64,000 nt of DNA from Methylocystis iwaonis (GCF_027925385.1 NZ_AP027142.1:372001-436000), one strand, 5' to 3'. Positions 11,324 through 20,232 are shown, numbered from the stretch's first letter. Notes: a model not told the origin generated them from the letters alone. Translations and numbers: made by a program.

Positions 11324-11423
11324 CGTGAAACGGGGGAGGGACAGGGAGGGGGGCTTCCAGCGCTGAGAATATTGACATGCCGGCGCCCCCTCGGCCATTT
11401 GCGGGAGACACCCGAGAGCTCTG

Positions 11424-11618
11424 ATGATCCCCAGCCCCTGCAATAAAATCTGCACGCTCAACTCCGCCAATGTCTGCATCGGCTGCGGCCGCACGCGCGA
11501 GGAAATCGGAAGCTGGTCCCAGCTCGCCGACCCCCAGAAAAGCCGCGTCGCCGAGCGCGCCAAGGCGCGCCTCGACTCAATGGGTGGGCCGAAGGCGCCC
11601 GTTAAAACAAAGACCTGA
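11424..11618 (+). CDS. DUF1289 family small Cys protein
   Basis: A 64-residue protein with the DUF1289 pattern: PCNKICTLNSANVCIGCGRT followed by REEIGSW, four Cys that probably bind a metal or Fe-S centre. Length and motif order are typical of this family, which is common in proteobacteria and has no settled function. The tail is basic and Lys-rich. It lies just beyond the right flank of IS-B. Confidence 0.88.
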   Translation: MIPSPCNKICTLNSANVCIGCGRTREEIGSWSQLADPQKSRVAERAKARLDSMGGPKAPVKTKT

Positions 11619-11671
11619 AACAAAGGCCGCCCCTGGGCCGGCCCAGAGTGCTGACAAGTGGCGCCGACGCC

Positions 11672-11790
11672 CCTCGTGCTTCGAGACGCCTGCTGCGCAG
11701 GCTCCTCAGCATGAGGAGCTTCTGCAACTTCGCCAAACACTTAGGCCTCATCCTGAGGAGGGCGCGAAGCGCCCGTCTCGAAGGACGAGG
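11672..11790. repeat. Palindromic intergenic repeat, family E copy 1
   Basis: The left half contains TTCGAGACGCCTGC, GCAGGCTCCTCAGCATGAGG and the right half CCTCATCCTGAGGAGGGCG, CGCCCGTCTCGAAGGA. The two halves are inverted copies, each with its own inner hairpin. The same structure occurs at 46021-46140 between fabA and fabB. It lies between the DUF1289 gene and the end of the peroxiredoxin gene. Confidence 0.75.
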
Positions 11791-11849
11791 CCGCCTCGCA
11801 GGTTTGTCGACGAACTGGGCCGACCCCGCTGGGGCCGGCCTTGCGCGGC

Positions 11850-12335
11850 TCAGAGCTTTTCCAGCGTCGCTTCGGCGCTGGAGACGGTGGCGAGGCTCGA
11901 ATTCTCTTCGACGTTGATCCATTCGAGGACCCCGTCCTTGACCACCGCAGAATAGCGCTTGCCGCGAACGCCGAGGCCGAAGTCGGTCAGATCGAGCTCC
12001 AGCCCCAGGGCTTTGGCGAAGGCGGCCGAGCCATCGGCGAGGCCGTCGATCTTGCCCTGTGCGCCGCGATCCTTGAGCCAGGCGTCGAGGGTGAAGACAT
12101 CGTTGACGGCGGTCACCGCCACGGCGTCCACGCCCTTGGCTTTCAGCGCGTCATATTTTTCGACGAAGCCCGGCAAATGCTTGGCGTGACAGGTGGGCGT
12201 GAATGCGCCCGGCACCGAAAAGAGCGCGACCTTGCGTCCCTTGAAATAATCCGAGGTCTTGATTGGCTCCGGGCCGTTCTTGCCCATGAGGGTGAGGGTG
12301 ACGTCGGGAATTCTATCGCCGGCTTTGATGGTCAT
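11850..12335 (-). CDS. Peroxiredoxin, Prx5 (AhpE/PMP20-like) type
   Basis: A 161-residue thiol peroxidase. The peroxidatic Cys is C49 in VPGAFTPTCHAKHLPGFVE, the Prx5 signature; the conserved Arg near residue 125 (GVRGKRYSAVV) supports it. It reduces peroxides in the cytosol using glutathione, glutaredoxin or thioredoxin; the reductant cannot be told from the sequence. No second resolving Cys is seen, so it is probably the 1-Cys form. It is divergent from the gene at 12546 across a 210-bp gap that should hold both promoters. Confidence 0.95.
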   Translation of the reverse strand: MTIKAGDRIPDVTLTLMGKNGPEPIKTSDYFKGRKVALFSVPGAFTPTCHAKHLPGFVEKYDALKAKGVDAVAVTAVNDVFTLDAWLKDRGAQGKIDGLADGSAAFAKALGLELDLTDFGLGVRGKRYSAVVKDGVLEWINVEENSSLATVSSAEATLEKL

Positions 12336-12545
12336 GCGCGTCTCGCTTCCGTGAAAGGCGGGGGAGGCTCCCCCTAATTAGCGCCTTTTTCGAGAATGTC
12401 TCCCGTAAAGGCGCCGCTTTGCGTGGGCGTCGCCCAAAGCGACTCAATTGCTGCTCGTCAATATGCTTGTGACCAGACGCAATGCGATGCAACATGCCAC
12501 CGAGCGGCGCAAAATTCGAGCACGCGCATCAGGGGAGGTTTGGAA

Positions 12546-13031
12546 ATGCCAAACACGGAAGGACCAAACGGGCAGCCGCCGGCCGCCTGGGTCTGGAGCC
12601 AATACCGCGGCGTATTGCCGGCCGATGCGCCGATTCGCGAGACGCCCGCCGCCTCGCCGGTCGACCCCGTCGATCCGCCGTCTTCTGTCTACCCCGCCGC
12701 CATCGATCCCGTTGCGCCGGCCGCTTCGAGACGCAGCGGATGGATCGGCCTGGGCGTTGCCGGCGCGGTGCTCGTGATCGCCGGCCTCACCTGGCTCTTC
12801 ACCTCACGGCCGGCGGCCGAATCCCCGGCCCCAGCGCCGACCGAAGCGACCCAGCAGAAGAGCGAGGCGGCTCCGCCGCCTGCCGTGGAGCCGGCGGCCG
12901 TGATCGCGCCCGCCGCCGACCCCGCCCCGGCGCCGGCCGTCCAGGAAGCGCCGAAGCCCGCCGAAGCCGCTCCGGCCCCGGCTCCGGCCCATGCGCCCGA
13001 GCACGCCAAGAAGAAGAAGCACAAGGGCTGA
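12546..13031 (+). CDS. Single-pass membrane protein with Pro/Ala-rich tail
   Basis: A 161-residue protein. The N-terminal 60 residues are Pro-rich and soluble, one hydrophobic helix follows (GWIGLGVAGAVLVIAGLTW, about 68-86), and then about 70 residues of almost pure Ala/Pro/Glu end in a Lys-rich tail (KKKKHKG). The start has GGGAGG nine bases upstream. Low-complexity Ala/Pro linkers of this type span periplasm or cell wall in TonB- and TolA-like proteins, but no partner domain is present. Function unknown. Confidence 0.65.
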   Translation: MPNTEGPNGQPPAAWVWSQYRGVLPADAPIRETPAASPVDPVDPPSSVYPAAIDPVAPAASRRSGWIGLGVAGAVLVIAGLTWLFTSRPAAESPAPAPTEATQQKSEAAPPPAVEPAAVIAPAADPAPAPAVQEAPKPAEAAPAPAPAHAPEHAKKKKHKG

Positions 13032-13058
13032 CGCGCGTCCCATCGGAACGCGCCATTA

Positions 13059-13085
13059 TTCCCGCCGGGCCGCGCCCGGCGGGAA
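13059..13085. terminator. Perfect 12-bp stem hairpin between convergent genes
   Basis: TTCCCGCCGGGC and its exact complement are separated by three bases. The hairpin sits between the plus gene ending at 13031 and the minus gene ending at 13109. There is no clear T-tract, so it may be a Rho-assisted or bidirectional terminator. Confidence 0.5.
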
Positions 13086-13108
13086 CTCACGACGGATAAG
13101 CCCTGCGG

Positions 13109-13543
13109 TCACGTCCGCCAGGGGTGTTCCGGCAGTTCCGCGACGCCGAGCGTCGCGACGCCGGCCGAAGCCACGGCATGGTCGTTCTCCACCGACGAGC
13201 CGCTCACGCCGACCGCGCCGATCATCACCCCATCCTTGTCGACGATCGGGAGACCGCCGGGGAAAGTGACGAGCCCGTCGTTCGAATGTTCGATGCCATA
13301 GAGCGGGCCGCCCGGCTGCGAGAGCTTGCCGATCTGCCCTGTCGGCATGCCGAAGAAGACGGCGGTTTTTGCCTTTTTGATCGAAATGTCGACGCTGCCC
13401 ACCCAGGCGTCGTCCATGCGGTGGAAGGCCTTGAGCACGCCGCCCGAGTCGACGACGGCAATGCACATTTGCGTGCCGAGCGCGAGCGCCTTCTGGCGCG
13501 CGGCGGCGATGGCCTTTTCGGCTTGTTCGATCGTGACATGCAT
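13109..13543 (-). CDS. GlcG/HbpS family (DUF336) heme-binding-like protein
   Basis: A 144-residue protein with the GlcG/HbpS fold motifs: [29 protein letters not shown] and [17 protein letters not shown]. Family members bind heme or corrinoid in some species and accompany glycolate or diol operons in others. No signal peptide is visible, so it is probably cytosolic. It is monocistronic here, 65 bp from the tlpA stop on the same strand, so read-through from tlpA is possible. The family is sure, the role is not. Confidence 0.85.
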   Translation of the reverse strand: MHVTIEQAEKAIAAARQKALALGTQMCIAVVDSGGVLKAFHRMDDAWVGSVDISIKKAKTAVFFGMPTGQIGKLSQPGGPLYGIEHSNDGLVTFPGGLPIVDKDGVMIGAVGVSGSSVENDHAVASAGVATLGVAELPEHPWRT

Positions 13544-13607
13544 GGCCCTGCCTCCTTCTCCGCCCGGCGAAGGCCAAGGCGCATGTCAGAGATAGGGCGT
13601 GGGCCGG

Positions 13608-14264
13608 TTATTTTAAGGTCGCCGCCTCGACGGCTTTGCTCACCAGCGCCTTGGCGTCGGCCGAATGCCAATTCGCCGGCCCGTTCATGAGCCCGATCTG
13701 GCAGCCTTCCGGATCGACCAGCACGGTCACCGGCAGGCCCAGCGCCTTACCGGCCTGCTTCATTTCGAAGAAAATATTGGCCTTGGGGTCCGAATAGAGG
13801 GTGAGCGCCTTCACGCCCGTCTCCTCGAAGAATTTCTTCGGCCGCTCCAGCCGGGAGGTGTCAATATTCACCGTGACGACCTGGAATTTATCCGAGCCTT
13901 CTTCCGACTGCAGCTTGTCGAGCTCCGGCATCTCGCCGCGGCAGGGCACGCACCAGGTCGCCCAGATGTTGAGAAGCAGGGTCTTGCCCTTGAAGGCCGA
14001 AAGGGCGACGGGCTTTCCGTCCGGGCCGGTAAAGGCGTAGTCGGGCAGCTTCTCCGGCTTCTTGGAGATGGTCATCGCGGCGACCTCGCCCTTGGCGATG
14101 TCCTTGATCGCGTCGGCCGCTTTGGCCGCGCCCGCGCAGTCTTCGGCATGGGCTTGCGACATGGCTTCCTTGCCGCTCGGGCCGCCCGCGTATAGAAACC
14201 CGGCGCCAGCCGCTGCGATGACGAACGTCGCGAGGCGACGCGGGAAGGCGGCAAGCTTTTTCAT
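13608..14264 (-). CDS. tlpA: Thiol:disulfide interchange protein TlpA
   Basis: A 218-residue thioredoxin-like protein anchored by an N-terminal hydrophobic segment (residues 10-27). The active site is [15 protein letters not shown] with C105 and C108, and the cis-Pro loop is [13 protein letters not shown]. Two further Cys (about 43 and 190) match the second disulfide of Rhizobiales TlpA. It faces the periplasm and, in the family, reduces copper-binding proteins during cytochrome oxidase assembly. The start at 14264 leaves 23 bp to the divergent argH start. The longer upstream frame would overlap argH and lacks homology. Confidence 0.9.
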   Translation of the reverse strand: MKKLAAFPRRLATFVIAAAGAGFLYAGGPSGKEAMSQAHAEDCAGAAKAADAIKDIAKGEVAAMTISKKPEKLPDYAFTGPDGKPVALSAFKGKTLLLNIWATWCVPCRGEMPELDKLQSEEGSDKFQVVTVNIDTSRLERPKKFFEETGVKALTLYSDPKANIFFEMKQAGKALGLPVTVLVDPEGCQIGLMNGPANWHSADAKALVSKAVEAATLK

Positions 14265-14287
14265 ATGGCGCAGGCTCCGGGGTAAAA

Positions 14288-15670
14288 ATGACGAGCAAAA
14301 TATGGGGCGGGCGCTTTCAGAGCGCAACCGACGCGGTTCTCGAGGCGATCAACGTCTCCATCGATTTCGACAAGCGCCTCGGTCCCCAGGACATCCGCGG
14401 CTCGCTCGCCCATGTCGCCATGCTGGCCAAGCAGGGGATCGTCTCCGAAGCCGACGCCGCCAAGATCACGGAAGGTCTGACCCAGATCGCCGGCGAGATC
14501 GAGCGCGGGGAATTCATATTCTCGCGCGCCCTCGAAGACATCCATATGAACGCCGAGTCGCGGCTCGCCGAGCTGATCGGCGCCGCCGCTGGGCGGCTGC
14601 ATACGGCGCGCTCGCGCAACGATCAGGTGGCGACGGATTTTCGCCTCTATATCCGCGACGAGATCGACGCGCTCGACGCCCAGCTCGCCGATCTGCAACT
14701 CGCGCTGGCCGAGCGCGCTTTGGAAGAAGCCGGCAGCGTCATGCCGGGCTTCACCCATTTGCAAAGCGCCCAGCCGGTCACGCTCGGCCATCATCTGCTC
14801 GCTTATGTCGAGATGATCGGCCGCGACCGCGGGCGCCTGCGCGACGCCCGCGCGCGGCTCAATGAATGCCCGCTCGGCGCCGCGGCGCTCGCCGGCACGT
14901 CTTTCCCCATCGACCGCCATATGACGGCGCAGGAGCTGCACTTCGACCGGCCCACCGCCAATTCGCTCGACAGCGTCTCCGACCGCGACTTCGTGCTGGA
15001 GACGCTCTCGGCGGCCGCAATTTGCGCCACCCATCTCTCGCGCTTCGCGGAAGAAATCGTGCTGTGGACGACCTCGCAGTTCAGTTTCATTTCGCTGTCG
15101 GACAAGTTCACCACCGGCTCCTCTATCATGCCGCAGAAGCGCAACCCGGATGCGGCGGAGCTGGTGCGCGGCAAGTCGGGCCGCATCATCGGCGCGCTGC
15201 AGGCGCTGTTGATCGTGATGAAGGGCCTGCCGCTCGCCTATTCCAAGGACATGCAGGAGGATAAGGAAGGCGCTTTCGACTCGCTCGACTCGCTCTCCCT
15301 CTGCATCGCCGCCATGTCGGGCATGGTCCGCGACATGAAGGTGAACCGCGCGCGTATGAAGGCGGCTGCCGGCGCCGGCTTCTCCACCGCGACCGACCTC
15401 GCCGATTGGCTGGTGCGCAAGCTGAACCTCCCCTTCCGCGAGGCGCATCATGTCACCGGCCGTGTGGTGGCGCTGGCCGAGGGCAAGGGCGTGGGTCTGG
15501 AAGACCTCTCGCTTGCCGATCTCCAGAGCGTAGAGCCGCGTATATCCGAGGATGTCTTCGCGGTGCTGGGCGTCGAGAAATCGGTCGAAAGCCGGGTGAG
15601 CTTCGGCGGCACGGCGCCGGAAAATGTGCGCAAACAGGCGCAAAGCTGGCTCGAACATCTCAAAGGCTAA
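14288..15670 (+). CDS. argH: Argininosuccinate lyase
   Basis: The last enzyme of arginine synthesis: argininosuccinate to arginine plus fumarate. At 460 residues it has the usual length. The family signature [16 protein letters not shown] carries the catalytic Ser at about 278; [13 protein letters not shown] residues ([13 protein letters not shown]) bind substrate, and [16 protein letters not shown] is conserved. It is divergent from tlpA and heads a plus-strand operon: the ThiE-like gene starts five bases after its stop, then the Sel1 and esterase genes follow with ATGA overlaps. Complete and probably functional. Confidence 0.97.
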   Translation: MTSKIWGGRFQSATDAVLEAINVSIDFDKRLGPQDIRGSLAHVAMLAKQGIVSEADAAKITEGLTQIAGEIERGEFIFSRALEDIHMNAESRLAELIGAAAGRLHTARSRNDQVATDFRLYIRDEIDALDAQLADLQLALAERALEEAGSVMPGFTHLQSAQPVTLGHHLLAYVEMIGRDRGRLRDARARLNECPLGAAALAGTSFPIDRHMTAQELHFDRPTANSLDSVSDRDFVLETLSAAAICATHLSRFAEEIVLWTTSQFSFISLSDKFTTGSSIMPQKRNPDAAELVRGKSGRIIGALQALLIVMKGLPLAYSKDMQEDKEGAFDSLDSLSLCIAAMSGMVRDMKVNRARMKAAAGAGFSTATDLADWLVRKLNLPFREAHHVTGRVVALAEGKGVGLEDLSLADLQSVEPRISEDVFAVLGVEKSVESRVSFGGTAPENVRKQAQSWLEHLKG

Positions 15671-15675
15671 AATTC

Positions 15676-16287
15676 ATGAGCGAAGACGCGCCGCGCCTCT
15701 ATCTCGCCACGCCGCCCCTGGCCGAGGCCCATGATTTCCTGCCCGCGCTCGAAAACGCCCTCTCGGCGGGCGACGTCGCGTCGCTCCTCATTCGCCTTGC
15801 GGGCGACGACCCTCGCAAGAACGAAGACATCGTGCGGGCGCTCACGCCTTTGGCGCAGGAGAAGGGCGTCGCGGTTCTGGTCGAGGGCTCCGCCACCGTG
15901 GCGCTGCGCGCCAAGGCCGATGGCGCGCACATCAACGGCTCCGGCGAGGAGCTGGTCGACGCAGTAAAGAGGCTCTCGCCGAAATATATTGTCGGCGCCG
16001 GCGGCTTCGAGCTGCGCGACGACGCCATGCGCGCTGGCGAATTGAATGTCGATTACGTGCTGTTCGAAGGCGAGGATTTGGCCGGCTTGATCGAGCGCGT
16101 CGCCTGGTGGGCGGAGCTGTTCAACACGCCCTGCGTCGCCCGCGCCGGATCGCTCGCCGATATTGCGCCGCTCGCCGAAGCGGGGGCCGATTTCGTGATG
16201 CTCGACGACGCCGTCTGGAGGGATAAGCGCGGCCCCGCTGCGGCGGTCGCGGAGGCGCTGAGGCTTTTGGAAGGAACGCGCGCATGA
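15676..16287 (+). CDS. ThiE/TenI-like TIM-barrel protein, active site unusual
   Basis: A 203-residue protein with the beta/alpha pattern of thiamine phosphate synthase and TenI (KADGAHINGSGEEL, then EAGADFVMLDDAVW). The residues that make ThiE an enzyme are changed: the pyrophosphate loop normally reading GPIFPT is DYVLFEGEDL, and the phosphate-binding Gly-Gly-Ile turn is missing. Members annotated as thiamine phosphate synthase occur beside argH-type genes in Rhizobiales, but thiamine synthesis should not be assumed here. Its start lies five bases after the argH stop, and its stop overlaps the Sel1 start by ATGA. Confidence 0.75.
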   Translation: MSEDAPRLYLATPPLAEAHDFLPALENALSAGDVASLLIRLAGDDPRKNEDIVRALTPLAQEKGVAVLVEGSATVALRAKADGAHINGSGEELVDAVKRLSPKYIVGAGGFELRDDAMRAGELNVDYVLFEGEDLAGLIERVAWWAELFNTPCVARAGSLADIAPLAEAGADFVMLDDAVWRDKRGPAAAVAEALRLLEGTRA

Positions 16288-17177
16288 TCCGCCGTTTCAT
16301 AGCGCCCTTCGTCGCCTTGAGTCTGTCGACACTTGCTCTCGCGGCGCCGGCCGACACCCCGACCGCCACGCGCGATCTGGCCTTCGGCGCCTATCAGCGC
16401 GGCGACTACAAGGCCGCCTTGGTCGAGGCGAAGAAGCGCGTCGACGCCAATCCCAAGGACGCCGCCGCGCAGACCCTTATTGGCCGGCTTTATCTCGAAG
16501 GCGCCGGCGTCGCGCGCGATATGAAACAGGCGATGGACTGGTTCCGGCGCGGGGCCGACAATGGCGATACGGAAGCCGCCTATCTCTATGGCGTCGGGCT
16601 GCTCGAAGGCATCGACATCGCCAAGGATCGCGCCCGCGCCCGCGCCTATCTCGAAAAGGCCGGCGTCAGGGAGCATGCGGCGGCGCTGCATCTCCTCGGC
16701 GAGATCGCGCTCGAAAATGACGGCAAGGATCCCGATTTCGCGAAGGCGCTGAGCTTCTTCAAGCGCGCCTCGGCGGCCGGCTCAGCCGACGCCGACTATG
16801 CGCTGGGCATTCTCTACAAGACCGGCAAGGGCGTCGAGAAGGACGAGCGGCAGGCGGCGGATTGGTTCAAGCGCGCCTCGGATCTCGGTCTCGCTCCGGC
16901 GATGGTCGAATACGCCATCATGCAGTTCAACGGCATGGGCGTGGAGCGCGACCGGGCCGCCGCCGTCGATCTCCTGCGCAAGGCGGCGCAGAAGGGCAAC
17001 GCCGTGGCGCAGAACCGTCTTGCGCATCTCTATGCCGAAGGGCTCGGGGTGGAGGTGGATGTCGCGCAGGCCAAGCAATGGCGCGACAAGGCGAAGCAGG
17101 GGGGACTCAACGATCCCTCGCTCGATTTCCTGTCCAACGCCCCCGCGCCAAAGCCGGCGGCGGCGCCAGCGAAATGA
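16284..17177 (+). CDS. Periplasmic Sel1-repeat protein
   Basis: A 297-residue protein with a signal peptide (ending ALAAPA, about residue 22) and roughly six Sel1/TPR-like repeats, seen as AAQTLIGRLYLEGAGVARD, ADYALGILYKTGKGVEKDE and AQNRLAHLYAEGLGVEVD. Sel1 repeats form helical scaffolds for protein-protein contacts. The Ala/Pro/Lys tail is low complexity. Start and stop both overlap their neighbours by ATGA, so translation is coupled to the ThiE-like gene before and the esterase after. The partner protein is unknown. Confidence 0.88.
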   Translation: MIRRFIAPFVALSLSTLALAAPADTPTATRDLAFGAYQRGDYKAALVEAKKRVDANPKDAAAQTLIGRLYLEGAGVARDMKQAMDWFRRGADNGDTEAAYLYGVGLLEGIDIAKDRARARAYLEKAGVREHAAALHLLGEIALENDGKDPDFAKALSFFKRASAAGSADADYALGILYKTGKGVEKDERQAADWFKRASDLGLAPAMVEYAIMQFNGMGVERDRAAAVDLLRKAAQKGNAVAQNRLAHLYAEGLGVEVDVAQAKQWRDKAKQGGLNDPSLDFLSNAPAPKPAAAPAK

Positions 17178-18067
17178 CGGAGCGTCAGGCGAGCCTCGCT
17201 GCGCGGCGGACCTCTGCGCTCTTGAGGAAATTCGTGAAGCCGCGGCTCTTGGGAACGATCGCGTCGCTGCGGCGGTTCCAGGCCCTTGTCGAACGAGTCT
17301 CTCCTGAAAAGCGTGCGCCCTTCATACCGGACGTCCCGGGCGATTGGGTCCCGGCGACCGGAGCGCCGGTCGGCGCGACGCTCGTCTATCTCTATGGCGG
17401 CGCCTTTCTCGTCGGCTCCTCGCGCTTGTTCCGTTTCATTGCGCGCGATTTCGCCCGCGCGGGCTTCGATGTTTTCACGCCCGACTACCGGCTTGCCCCC
17501 GAGCATATCTTTCCCGCGGCGCTCGACGATGTTCTGCACGCTTATAAGGCGCTGCTGGCGTCCCGTCCCGGCCCGATCGTCCTCGCCGGCGATTCGGCCG
17601 GCGGCGGGCTCGCCGTCGCGTTGATGCTCCGCGCGCGCGACGAAGGCCTGCCGCTCCCGAAAGCCGCCGCGCTGTTTTCGCCCTGGACGGACCTTGCCGT
17701 CGCCGGCCCCTCGGCGCGCGAAAACGAAGAAAAGGACGCGCTCTTCACCCGCCGCGTCATCCTCTCCGGCGCGCGGTCGGCGCTCGGCCGGACGAGCGGG
17801 AAAAACCCGCTGGCCTCGCCCGTCTACGCCGATCTGTCAGGCCTGCCGCCGCTCATTATCCATACCGGGCGCGACGAGGCCCTGCGCGACGACTCAACGC
17901 GCCTCGTCGAGCGCGCGCGGGCGGCGGGGGTGGAGGTGGATTGCGAGCTGTGGCCGGATGTCCCTCACGCCTGGCAATGGATGGGCTTTATCCCCGAAGC
18001 GCGCGAGTCGCGCGACAAGGCGATCGCTTTCCTGAAGCAAAAGCTGGCGGTCGACGCGGCCGTTTGA
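17174..18067 (+). CDS. Alpha/beta hydrolase, hormone-sensitive lipase-like esterase
   Basis: A 297-residue hydrolase of the HSL (family IV) group. The nucleophile elbow GDSAGGG places Ser141; the oxyanion motif is VYLYGGAF in place of the usual HGGG; TGRDEALRDD and VPHAWQWM supply Asp and His. It should cleave short-chain carboxyl esters in the cytosol, since no signal peptide is evident. The upstream part of the frame overlaps the Sel1 gene and is not used; the ATG at 17174 overlaps the Sel1 stop by ATGA. It is the last gene of the argH operon. Confidence 0.88.
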   Translation: MTERQASLAARRTSALLRKFVKPRLLGTIASLRRFQALVERVSPEKRAPFIPDVPGDWVPATGAPVGATLVYLYGGAFLVGSSRLFRFIARDFARAGFDVFTPDYRLAPEHIFPAALDDVLHAYKALLASRPGPIVLAGDSAGGGLAVALMLRARDEGLPLPKAAALFSPWTDLAVAGPSARENEEKDALFTRRVILSGARSALGRTSGKNPLASPVYADLSGLPPLIIHTGRDEALRDDSTRLVERARAAGVEVDCELWPDVPHAWQWMGFIPEARESRDKAIAFLKQKLAVDAAV

Positions 18068-18080
18068 CTGTCTTTCCGTT

Positions 18081-18182
18081 GTCATTCCCGACGCTCGCGA
18101 AGCGAGTGATCGGGAATCCAGAGCGGAATGAGCGCTGTTGCGGCTCTGGATTCCCGATCGCGCTGCGCGCGTCGGGAATGAC
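18081..18182. repeat. Palindromic intergenic repeat, family B copy 1
   Basis: The arms are GTCATTCCCGACGCTCGCGA and CGTCGGGAATGAC, with inner arms ATCCAGAGC and GCTCTGGAT. It lies between the convergent esterase and DsbA-like genes and may also act as their terminator. The trailing sequence CATTCAAACGGAAAT is shared with the other family B copies (38803, 42034, 52742). Confidence 0.85.
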
Positions 18183-18216
18183 AAAGCCCACGCGCGCCAT
18201 TCAAACGGAAATATCC

Positions 18217-18930
18217 TCAGCCCTTCTTCTCGCAAACCGGCTGATCGCATTTGCGGGCGTTGGCGATGATCTCGCGCAGCGGCTTGGCGCCCGGCCAGCC
18301 GAGGATCGCCGTTCCAGCAATGATGAAAGCGGGCGTCATCGCCAGGCCCAGCGCGGCCGCGAGGCGCGTCTGTTTTTTGACGACGTCGCTGACCGTTTCG
18401 CTGTCGGCCGATTCTTCCACCTTGCCCGCGTCGAGCCCCATGGCGCGCACGATGGCCAGCGCCGAGGGTCCATTGGCGCCGCCGCGCGCCGCATACATCT
18501 TCAGGTGAAACTCATTCGCCTTCGCCGGCCCGTAGAGCCGCAAGACGGATTGTTGAACTTTCGCCGCCTGCACCGATCCAATGGAGAGAATGGCGTTGTT
18601 GATCAGGCCCACCCGCAGATTTCGGTCGCTGGCGGCGATGCTCGCCAGCTCGCGCGCCGCCTTGCGACAGAAAACGCAATTATAATCGAAGAATTCGTAG
18701 AGGATCACATCGCCGTCGCGTCGGCCCTCCCACAAAATGCCGGGAAGACTCGCCGGGTCCAGCTCCGAAGGGATGCGGAAATTCTGCATCGGCTCGCCGG
18801 TCTCGCCGCGTAGAGGAAAGGCAGAGTTGTCCTGCGCGCGAAGCGGGGAGACTGCGAGAAAGGGGGCCGCGCCGAGGGCGCCGAGGGCCGCGCGCCGGGT
18901 CAATTGCGCGCTTGGGCGATCAAACTTCAA
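18217..18930 (-). CDS. DsbA-family thiol oxidoreductase, Tat-type leader
   Basis: A 237-residue periplasmic thioredoxin-fold protein. The active site is DYNCVFCRKAAREL (C85, C88), and the cis-Pro region reads GLAMTPAFIIAG. A twin-Arg leader, TRRAALGALGAAPFLAV, precedes the mature part, and two extra Cys near the C-terminus (KCDQPVC) may form a second disulfide. No ATG gives a sensible start without overlapping htpX, but a TTG at 18930 has GAGGAG eight bases upstream, so TTG is chosen. It lies about 50 bp after htpX on the same strand and is probably in the lemA-htpX operon. Confidence 0.85.
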   Translation of the reverse strand: MKFDRPSAQLTRRAALGALGAAPFLAVSPLRAQDNSAFPLRGETGEPMQNFRIPSELDPASLPGILWEGRRDGDVILYEFFDYNCVFCRKAARELASIAASDRNLRVGLINNAILSIGSVQAAKVQQSVLRLYGPAKANEFHLKMYAARGGANGPSALAIVRAMGLDAGKVEESADSETVSDVVKKQTRLAAALGLAMTPAFIIAGTAILGWPGAKPLREIIANARKCDQPVCEKKG

Positions 18931-18979
18931 TTCTCTGCTCCTCGGCTTTTGGGCGGGATCGGCGCATGGGACAAAACGG

Positions 18980-20098
18980 TCAGCCCCATGGGCCGGGCTT
19001 TGGCGGATCAAGAGGGATGTGGCCATCCTTCGGCAGGAAAGACCCTTCCTCCGTCTGTGGCTCGATCGCCTCGGGCGCGGCTTCCTCGATCGGCGCCGGA
19101 GCGGGGGCGATCTCCACATCCTGTCCGCCGGCATAAACGATCAACGCCTTGATGCGCTCGTCGACGCTCGGATGGGTTGCGAGCCAGCTCGATTCCTCCA
19201 CGCGCGCGGGGCTCTCGATGAAGAAGGCGTGCATGCGCGAGGGCATGTCGGGGATGACCGCATGCGCCTGGATTTTGCGGAGCGCGGAGATCATGGCGTC
19301 GGGATTTTTGGTCAATTCCACAGAACCGGCGTCGGCGAGATATTCGCGCGAGCGCGACAGCGCGAAGCGGATCAGGACCGAAGCGCCCCAACTCAGCAGG
19401 ATGATGAGCAGCGCCAGGACGATCGCGATAATAGCCCCGCCATCGCGCCGGTTGTCCTCGCGATCGGAGGAGCGGGTCGGCATGAAGCCGAAAGGGAAGT
19501 TCCAGTTGCGGAAGGTCAAATCCGCGACGAAGGCGAAAATGCCGGCGAAGATCACCGCGATCACCATCATCTGAACGTCGCGGTTACGGATATGGGTCAG
19601 CTCATGAGCGAGCACCGCCTCGATCTCGGGGTCGGTCAATTCCACGAGCAGGCCGCGCGTGACGGCGATGTGATATTTCCCCTCTTCGAGGCCCGAGGCG
19701 TAGGCGTTGAGCGCGTCGCTCTCGATGATCTGCAGCGCCGGGATGGGAATGCCGCGCGAGATGCAGAGATTTTCGAGGAGATTGTAAAGCCGCGGCGTTT
19801 CTGCGCGGGTGACGTCATGCGCGCCGGTCGCGAAGTCGATCATCCTCTGGTGAAAGAAATAGGCGATGGCGAACCAGGCGCCCGCCGCCGCGACGCCGAT
19901 CGGCCAGCCATATTCAAGGTCCTTTGTCGCACGGGCGACGATAATGTCGAAAGGCGCGTCGCTGGCATTCACAGCCTCGAAGATCAGCGCGAAGGAAAAC
20001 ATCAGCGCCAGCAGCAGGACGACAAAGCCCGCAAGCAGGAAGGCCGAGCGCATCCGATTGGCGCGGATGTGGGAATAGAGGCCGTAGGCTTTGAACAT
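18980..20098 (-). CDS. htpX: HtpX-like membrane zinc metalloprotease, M48 family
   Basis: A 372-residue inner membrane protease. Two helices at about 18-40 and 66-83 precede the zinc motif VLAHELTHIRNRD (H165, E166, H169), and more hydrophobic helices follow (FAFVADL region, then ALLIILLSWGAS). A second conserved block, SREYLADAGSVELT, gives the third zinc ligand. HtpX-type enzymes degrade misfolded membrane proteins under stress. The C-terminal 60 residues are a soluble Pro/Glu-rich extension beyond E. coli HtpX. The start follows the usual MFKAYGLYSHIRANRMRS. It pairs with lemA upstream, a common association. Confidence 0.9.
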   Translation of the reverse strand: MFKAYGLYSHIRANRMRSAFLLAGFVVLLLALMFSFALIFEAVNASDAPFDIIVARATKDLEYGWPIGVAAAGAWFAIAYFFHQRMIDFATGAHDVTRAETPRLYNLLENLCISRGIPIPALQIIESDALNAYASGLEEGKYHIAVTRGLLVELTDPEIEAVLAHELTHIRNRDVQMMVIAVIFAGIFAFVADLTFRNWNFPFGFMPTRSSDREDNRRDGGAIIAIVLALLIILLSWGASVLIRFALSRSREYLADAGSVELTKNPDAMISALRKIQAHAVIPDMPSRMHAFFIESPARVEESSWLATHPSVDERIKALIVYAGGQDVEIAPAPAPIEEAAPEAIEPQTEEGSFLPKDGHIPLDPPKPGPWG

Positions 20099-20134
20099 TG
20101 AGGTTTCCCGTTTAGGGGCGCCGGCCGTAGCGCA

Positions 20135-20220
20135 CCCGTCATTGCGAGCGAAGCGAAGCAATCCAGGGCGTCATCGCGGCTCTGGGTTGCTTCGTCGCTT
20201 ACGCTCCTCGCAATGACGGG
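20135..20220. repeat. Palindromic intergenic repeat, family A copy 1
   Basis: The outer arms are CCCGTCATTGCGAG and CTCGCAATGACGGG, and the inner arms GCAATCCAGGGC and GCTCTGGGTTGC. It lies between lemA and htpX, inside their presumed operon. Four further copies are at 23953, 34071, 40921 and 41914. Confidence 0.88.
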
Positions 20221-20232
20221 CTGGCTCTTTGG

